NCBI GenBank assembly: GCA_023416895.1
Contig: JAEZGQ010000227.1
Location: 1 to 17,557 of the forward strand
Length of the DNA: 17,557 bases
DNA from: Bacillota bacterium
Lineage (GTDB): Bacteria; Bacillota; Clostridia; Christensenellales; CAG-138
Reading direction: 5' to 3'
The translations under genes were made by a program, and so were the position numbers. This document shows positions 13,871 to 17,557 of this stretch, piece after piece (position 1 is the stretch's first letter; each line of letters starts with the position of its first letter). The notes beneath the pieces are model-generated. The model ran no database searches. It was given only the letters and a program-made list of their open reading frames with translations, and was not told where the DNA came from.

Positions 13871-13918
13871 AGGGCGTGTTTGACAGATACAACCACGCCC
13901 TTAATATAGTGCGTGGTT
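13871..13918 (+). promoter_or_regulatory. Promoter of the sugar symporter set in nested inverted repeats
   Basis: TTGACA (13880-13885), 16 nt, TAATAT (13902-13907). AGGGCGTG (13871-13878) is the inverse of CACGCCCT (13894-13901), and AACCACGC (13891-13898) is the inverse of GCGTGGTT (13911-13918). The -35 box lies in the centre of the first repeat and the -10 box in the centre of the second. A repressor site for sugar control is a reasonable reading. The first repeat could also act as a weak terminator for oadB. Confidence 0.6.
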
Positions 13919-14034
13919 ACCTTTGCTCTGAAAATGCCGCAATATGGTGTACTTTTATGGCGGGGCATTGTAGAATAACATATTAGATTCACATCTTTAT
14001 CCCTAGCCAAATCAAAAAGAAGGATTGTGTAAAC

Positions 14035-15450
14035 ATGAGTACAGCTCAAATGCGCGCACAAAAAAAGATCGGCTACCACACGACCGCTGCCGAGCGTGTC
14101 AGCTACGGCGCATACTTCTTCGGGCAGAACATTTTTTATTATCTGCTCACGCAGTTTCTCTCTCCATTGATGACTGACATCGGCATTGCGGCCGCCGCGG
14201 CAGCCGCCATCACCATGATCGTTAAGGTATGGGATGCCATAAACGACCCCGTCTTTGGCGGCATTGTTGACAAGGTGCGCTTTAAAAAGGGCAAGTTTTT
14301 GCCGTGGCTTCGGATTTCGCTTATCCTCATACCTCTTGCAACGATATTTTTGTTCGCCGCACCTTCGGATGCCTCGGATACCGTAAAAATCATATGGATC
14401 GCAGTGGGGTATGTGCTGTGGGATACCGCCTACACCATTTGCGACGTTCCCATTTTTGGCATCGTCACCACGCTGACGAGCAACCTCTCGGAACGTACGT
14501 CCATCATGGCCATCGGCAGGATTTTTGCAGGGCTTGGCGCGGCAAGCGCAGTGATGCTTCTCCCGCAGATCCGCGAAGCGATGGGTGGATGGCTTCCCTC
14601 GGTCGTCCTCGCTTCCGTGATTGCGCTTGTTGTTATGGCGCCCATTTGCTTTACGGCAAAGGAACGCGTTGCGCCACCCGCAAACGAGAAAGCACCCGGG
14701 CTCAAGGAGATGTTCCGTTTCCTTAAAAACAACAAATATTTGCTTGTATTTAACCTTTCGCTTGTGATCGCGGCGCTCACGAACATCGCAGGGGGCCTCA
14801 ACCTGTATTTTGCGCGTTACCTTTTGGGCAGCGAAGGCATGCTCACGCTGTTTGCGGCGATTGTGCTCATTCCAATGCTGGTTGCTTCAGCGCTTATGCC
14901 CTCGCTCATCAAAAAGGTGGATAAGTTCACCATGTATTTTTGGGCGGTCGCCTTGAGTGTGGTCTTTGGGGTAGCTCAGTACTTCATCGGTTATTCCAAC
15001 ATGACGGTTTTGATCATCACCACCCTTATCCGCAACATCCCCGTCGGCGTTACAAGCGCGCTCATGTTTATGTTCACACCGGATTTTGCCGAATACGGGC
15101 ATTATAAAACGGGCGTCAACGCGCCGGGTATCGCATTTTCCCTGCAAACCTTTACCGTCAAGCTCACGGCGGCCCTCTCCGCCTCTATGGGGTTATTGGC
15201 ACTTGCGGCCATCGGCTTTGTGGAAGGCGAAGGTGCGGTTCAACCCGCGGGCTTTAATGACAAGTTTTGGCTCATCTATGCGCTTTTGCCGTGCGTAGGT
15301 TCGTTGCTTTCGCTGCCGGTGCTGTGGCTGTATAAGCTTCGCGACAAAGACGTGCAGATCATGACCAACTGCAACAGCGGCGAGATTACCCGCGAGGAGG
15401 CCGAGCGTCTGCTTGAAGCTGGGTGCGGCGAAAACGGCAGACAAAAATAA
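14035..15450 (+). CDS. GPH-family (MelB/LacS-like) sugar:cation symporter
   Basis: Imports a glycoside, pentoside or hexuronide with Na+ or H+. The 471-residue product has about 12 membrane helices in two halves. In helix II it holds VWDAINDPVFGGIVDK (65-80), matching the cation-binding WDAxNDP segment of MelB, followed by the loop FKKGKFLPWL. The second half holds DFAEYGHYKTG, the usual GPH loop signature (family form D-x-x-Ey-x-x-x-x-tG). The C-terminal tail (ITREEAERLLE) is short and lacks a phosphotransferase IIA domain, unlike LacS. ATG 14035 follows GAAGGAT at about 10 nt. Convergence with a beta-galactosidase suggests a beta-galactoside such as lactose, but the substrate is inferred. 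Confidence 0.88.
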   Translation: MSTAQMRAQKKIGYHTTAAERVSYGAYFFGQNIFYYLLTQFLSPLMTDIGIAAAAAAAITMIVKVWDAINDPVFGGIVDKVRFKKGKFLPWLRISLILIPLATIFLFAAPSDASDTVKIIWIAVGYVLWDTAYTICDVPIFGIVTTLTSNLSERTSIMAIGRIFAGLGAASAVMLLPQIREAMGGWLPSVVLASVIALVVMAPICFTAKERVAPPANEKAPGLKEMFRFLKNNKYLLVFNLSLVIAALTNIAGGLNLYFARYLLGSEGMLTLFAAIVLIPMLVASALMPSLIKKVDKFTMYFWAVALSVVFGVAQYFIGYSNMTVLIITTLIRNIPVGVTSALMFMFTPDFAEYGHYKTGVNAPGIAFSLQTFTVKLTAALSASMGLLALAAIGFVEGEGAVQPAGFNDKFWLIYALLPCVGSLLSLPVLWLYKLRDKDVQIMTNCNSGEITREEAERLLEAGCGENGRQK

Positions 15451-15471
15451 AGAACCGCTTGTTTGAAAAGC

Positions 15472-15503
15472 AAAAGCCCGCGGGTGAAATCCGCGGGCTT
15501 TTT
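15472..15503. terminator. Bidirectional terminator between symporter and beta-galactosidase
   Basis: AAAAGCCCGCGG pairs with CCGCGGGCTTTT around the loop GTGAAAT, giving a 12-bp stem with an A-tract and a T-tract. It lies 21 bp after the symporter stop and 13 bp past the stop of the convergent gene, so it can serve both. Confidence 0.9.
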
Positions 15504-15516
15504 ATATAGACCGGTT

Positions 15517-17557
15517 CTATTCCTTCGGCAAAAAGCGCACGCGCGCATGGAGACCATAGGTTTCACTTGGCTTTAAAATGTAAGGCTCGTGGAGCGCCGC
15601 TACGCCGGGCAAATCACCGCCCACGCCACACATTGCGCCGTCGAGCGAAAGCTCAGTAAAATCCTCATACTTGAGCTCGTGCAGGTGCTCGGCTGCGTCA
15701 AGCGCCTCCTGTGTATACGCATGCGCGGAAAACAAAAGGCCGTTCCCGCTCAAGTCCTCCACCGTAAAAGCACCCATGCTCCCCGCAAGCGTCAACTCAC
15801 GTACGCCGCCGCGCGTGCCGTTTTCCTGTGGGCGCATATAGCGGTGTTCAAGCTCCTTAACCGTAAGCGCGTAGCGTGAAACAGGCGCGCCCGTTTCACG
15901 GTCGGGGTAGTTTTCGTGTGGGCCGCGCCCGTACCAGCGCGCGCTTTGAAAGCTTTCGGGCAAACAAAGCCGCATGCCCGCGCGGGGCAGCTCCAGTTTT
16001 TTGGAGCGGGAGAATTGGCAAATTTCAACGGAGCCGTCGCCGTACACCTTGTATACGACTTCCGACCTTTTCAAAAGAGGGTGCTTCCATTGCGCGGTCA
16101 CGCGCACATAGCCATCCTGAATCCTTGCGTCCATGGGGCGGGCCGTTTCCCTTTTTGCGGCGCGCTTCCATTTTTCACAGGGGAGAAAAGGCAAAAGCTG
16201 CGGCACGAAGTTGGAAAAGCCGCGGTCATTGTCGGTTTGCGCGCGGAAATGGTTGGGGCGAAGCGGCGAACGCAGCCACTCCTTTTCACGGATGCGCGCA
16301 CTTATGAACATGCCCTGCGCAAAGATATAAGAAAATTCCTCTCCCATAACCGTCAGCCGTTCGCTTTCCCATATGAGCCGTGGGGCAGGGGCGGTACTGT
16401 GATAGGCACTTAGCTTGCGTTTTTGGAGCGGAATTTGGCTGAACGCAAGTTCGTAGCCTTTCTCTGCCCATGGCGCGCTTTCCTTCAAAAGGAAACGGAA
16501 CGTGATAAACGCTTCCTTGCCTGCAGGGATAGGTTTTTGAAATGCGATTTGAAACTCCCTTCCACAAAGCGGGGCCACGTTTTGATAAAGGGTGGGGGTT
16601 ACCTTGCCTTCCTCCCACAAAACGCCTTCCACCTCTGTACGCCATGTAAGGTCATAGGCGGAAAGGTCTGAAAACAACTGGTTGTTGCGCACAAGGAAGC
16701 GGCTTTCGCGAAGGTTCACCGGCAGTACATGAAGTGTTTGGTAGCACTTTTTCACCTCGTAGGCAGAAGGGTGCGGTGTTCTGTCCGCCGCAACAATGCC
16801 GTTCGCGCAAAAATAGCGGTTGCTGCCTACGGAAAAAATGCTCTTGTGTCCGTTGAGGCGGAAGCGCTCCTGAAAGTCATCGCCGTAAAGCCAGCGGTCG
16901 CCCTCGGGTGTTTTCTGGCGGATGGATTGATCCACGAAATCCCAAATATAGCCGCCGCAAAGGTGGTCGTACCGCTCGAATGCGGCGGTATACTCGTTGA
17001 GGTTGCCAACGCTGTTTTCCATCGCGTGCGCGTATTCGCAAAGAAGCACGGGCATGTGGCCGTACTGCTCCTTTGCAACTGCCTTGCTGTCGGACGCAAG
17101 GGCGTTGATGATTCCCTTCGGGCGTTCAAGCGACTGCTTTTCGCACAGGGCGCGGAAGGTTTTCGCATCCGGGTACATGCGGCTGATGACGCTCGAGCTT
17201 TTATCGCTGTGCTCGCCCTCGTAGTGGAAGGGGCGTGTATCGTCGAGTTGCTGCGCCGCAAGGCGCATGGCTTCGAAATTGCCGCCCATCCCCGCTTCGT
17301 TACCGAGGCTCCAGAAAAACACGCAAGCGTGGTTGCGGTCGCGAAGCACCATGCGGCGCATCCTATCCACGCAGGGCTCCTTCCAGCGCTCCTCACCAAG
17401 CGGCAGCTTGCGCCGTGCCCCGTGGGACTCAAGGTCGTTTTCATCCATCACAAGAAGTCCAAGCTCATCACACAGCTCGTAAAAAAGCGGATGGTTGGGG
17501 TAGTGGCTGGTGCGTACAGAGTTGATGTTGAGCCGCTTCATGAGCATAAGGTCTTCC
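15517..17557 (-). CDS. lacZ: Beta-galactosidase, LacZ-type GH2 (N-terminus cut off by window edge)
   Basis: Hydrolyses terminal beta-galactosides such as lactose. The visible part is 680 residues (17556 down to the TAG at 15519-15517); LacZ proteins are about 1000-1050, so roughly the first 330-350 are outside. Numbering from Met codon 17547, the part opens in the TIM barrel with LMKRLNINSVRTSHYPNHP. It has the metal-site segment DENDLESHG (35-43), acid/base Glu84 in SLGNEAGMG and nucleophile Glu171 in LLCEYAHAMENS. Downstream are GGYIWDFVDQ, the LacZ-typical GIVAADRTPHPSAYEVKK, and the small-chain domain with TDNDRG, WYGRGPHENYPDR and RPQENGTRGGVR. All catalytic residues are intact. It has no lipobox or secretion signal in view and is presumably cytosolic, beside a sugar importer. 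Confidence 0.95.
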   Translation of the reverse strand, partial: EDLMLMKRLNINSVRTSHYPNHPLFYELCDELGLLVMDENDLESHGARRKLPLGEERWKEPCVDRMRRMVLRDRNHACVFFWSLGNEAGMGGNFEAMRLAAQQLDDTRPFHYEGEHSDKSSSVISRMYPDAKTFRALCEKQSLERPKGIINALASDSKAVAKEQYGHMPVLLCEYAHAMENSVGNLNEYTAAFERYDHLCGGYIWDFVDQSIRQKTPEGDRWLYGDDFQERFRLNGHKSIFSVGSNRYFCANGIVAADRTPHPSAYEVKKCYQTLHVLPVNLRESRFLVRNNQLFSDLSAYDLTWRTEVEGVLWEEGKVTPTLYQNVAPLCGREFQIAFQKPIPAGKEAFITFRFLLKESAPWAEKGYELAFSQIPLQKRKLSAYHSTAPAPRLIWESERLTVMGEEFSYIFAQGMFISARIREKEWLRSPLRPNHFRAQTDNDRGFSNFVPQLLPFLPCEKWKRAAKRETARPMDARIQDGYVRVTAQWKHPLLKRSEVVYKVYGDGSVEICQFSRSKKLELPRAGMRLCLPESFQSARWYGRGPHENYPDRETGAPVSRYALTVKELEHRYMRPQENGTRGGVRELTLAGSMGAFTVEDLSGNGLLFSAHAYTQEALDAAEHLHELKYEDFTELSLDGAMCGVGGDLPGVAALHEPYILKPSETYGLHARVRFLPKE

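Noticed and set aside
15589..17525. Several plus-strand open frames opposite the beta-galactosidase
   Set aside because: Short, Arg-rich shadows of the intact GH2 frame without promoters or ribosome sites.

Overview
The window looks like chromosome of a Gram-positive-type anaerobe or facultative anaerobe of the Bacillota, probably a Clostridia-like lineage. The reasons are strong AGGAGG-type ribosome sites, lipobox lipoproteins, sigma-A-like promoters with 16-18 bp spacers, Rho-independent terminators, a cobalamin riboswitch, a membrane-extended type II NADH dehydrogenase and an OadB-type sodium pump subunit. GC content is moderate. The species cannot be named from this sequence.

Layout: (1) 1-1294, minus strand: the N-terminal 431 residues of pyruvate kinase with its own promoter. 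(2) 1399-4597, plus strand: a corrinoid (vitamin B12) ABC importer, btuF-btuC-btuD, behind a promoter, a cobalamin riboswitch and an intrinsic terminator. A second terminator-like hairpin lies between btuF and btuC. (3) 4598-5100: a stretch with no convincing gene, ending in a perfect terminator and an AT-rich promoter region with an FNR/Rex-like palindrome. (4) 5198-12407, plus strand: a seven-gene cluster, ndh2-dmkB-dmkA-eetA-eetB-pplA-fmnB. This set matches the flavin-based extracellular electron transfer (EET) system described in Listeria monocytogenes. (5) 12418-13843: a promoter, a structured leader with an attenuator-like terminator, a 45-residue membrane protein and an OadB-type decarboxylase beta subunit. 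(6) 13880-15450: a promoter in nested inverted repeats and a GPH/MelB-type sugar:cation symporter. (7) 15517-17557, minus strand: the C-terminal 680 residues of a LacZ-type GH2 beta-galactosidase, convergent with the symporter across a shared bidirectional terminator.

Proposed EET route, inferred from Listeria: membrane-bound NDH-2 oxidises NADH and reduces a demethylmenaquinone pool made by DmkB (polyprenyl chain) and DmkA (prenyl transfer). EetA and EetB pass electrons outwards in the membrane. The lipoprotein PplA, with two FMN-binding domains flavinylated by the ApbE-like lipoprotein FmnB, hands electrons to flavins or metals outside the cell. The first six genes are tightly packed (overlaps of 8 and 4 nt, gaps of 13-30 nt). 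fmnB follows a terminator and a strongly structured 190-bp element. The usual flavin-supply partners (RibU, FmnA) are not in the window.

The most interesting items are the EET locus and its variations, the hairpin-dense element between pplA and fmnB, the structured leader before the OadB genes, and the palindrome just upstream of the ndh2 promoter.
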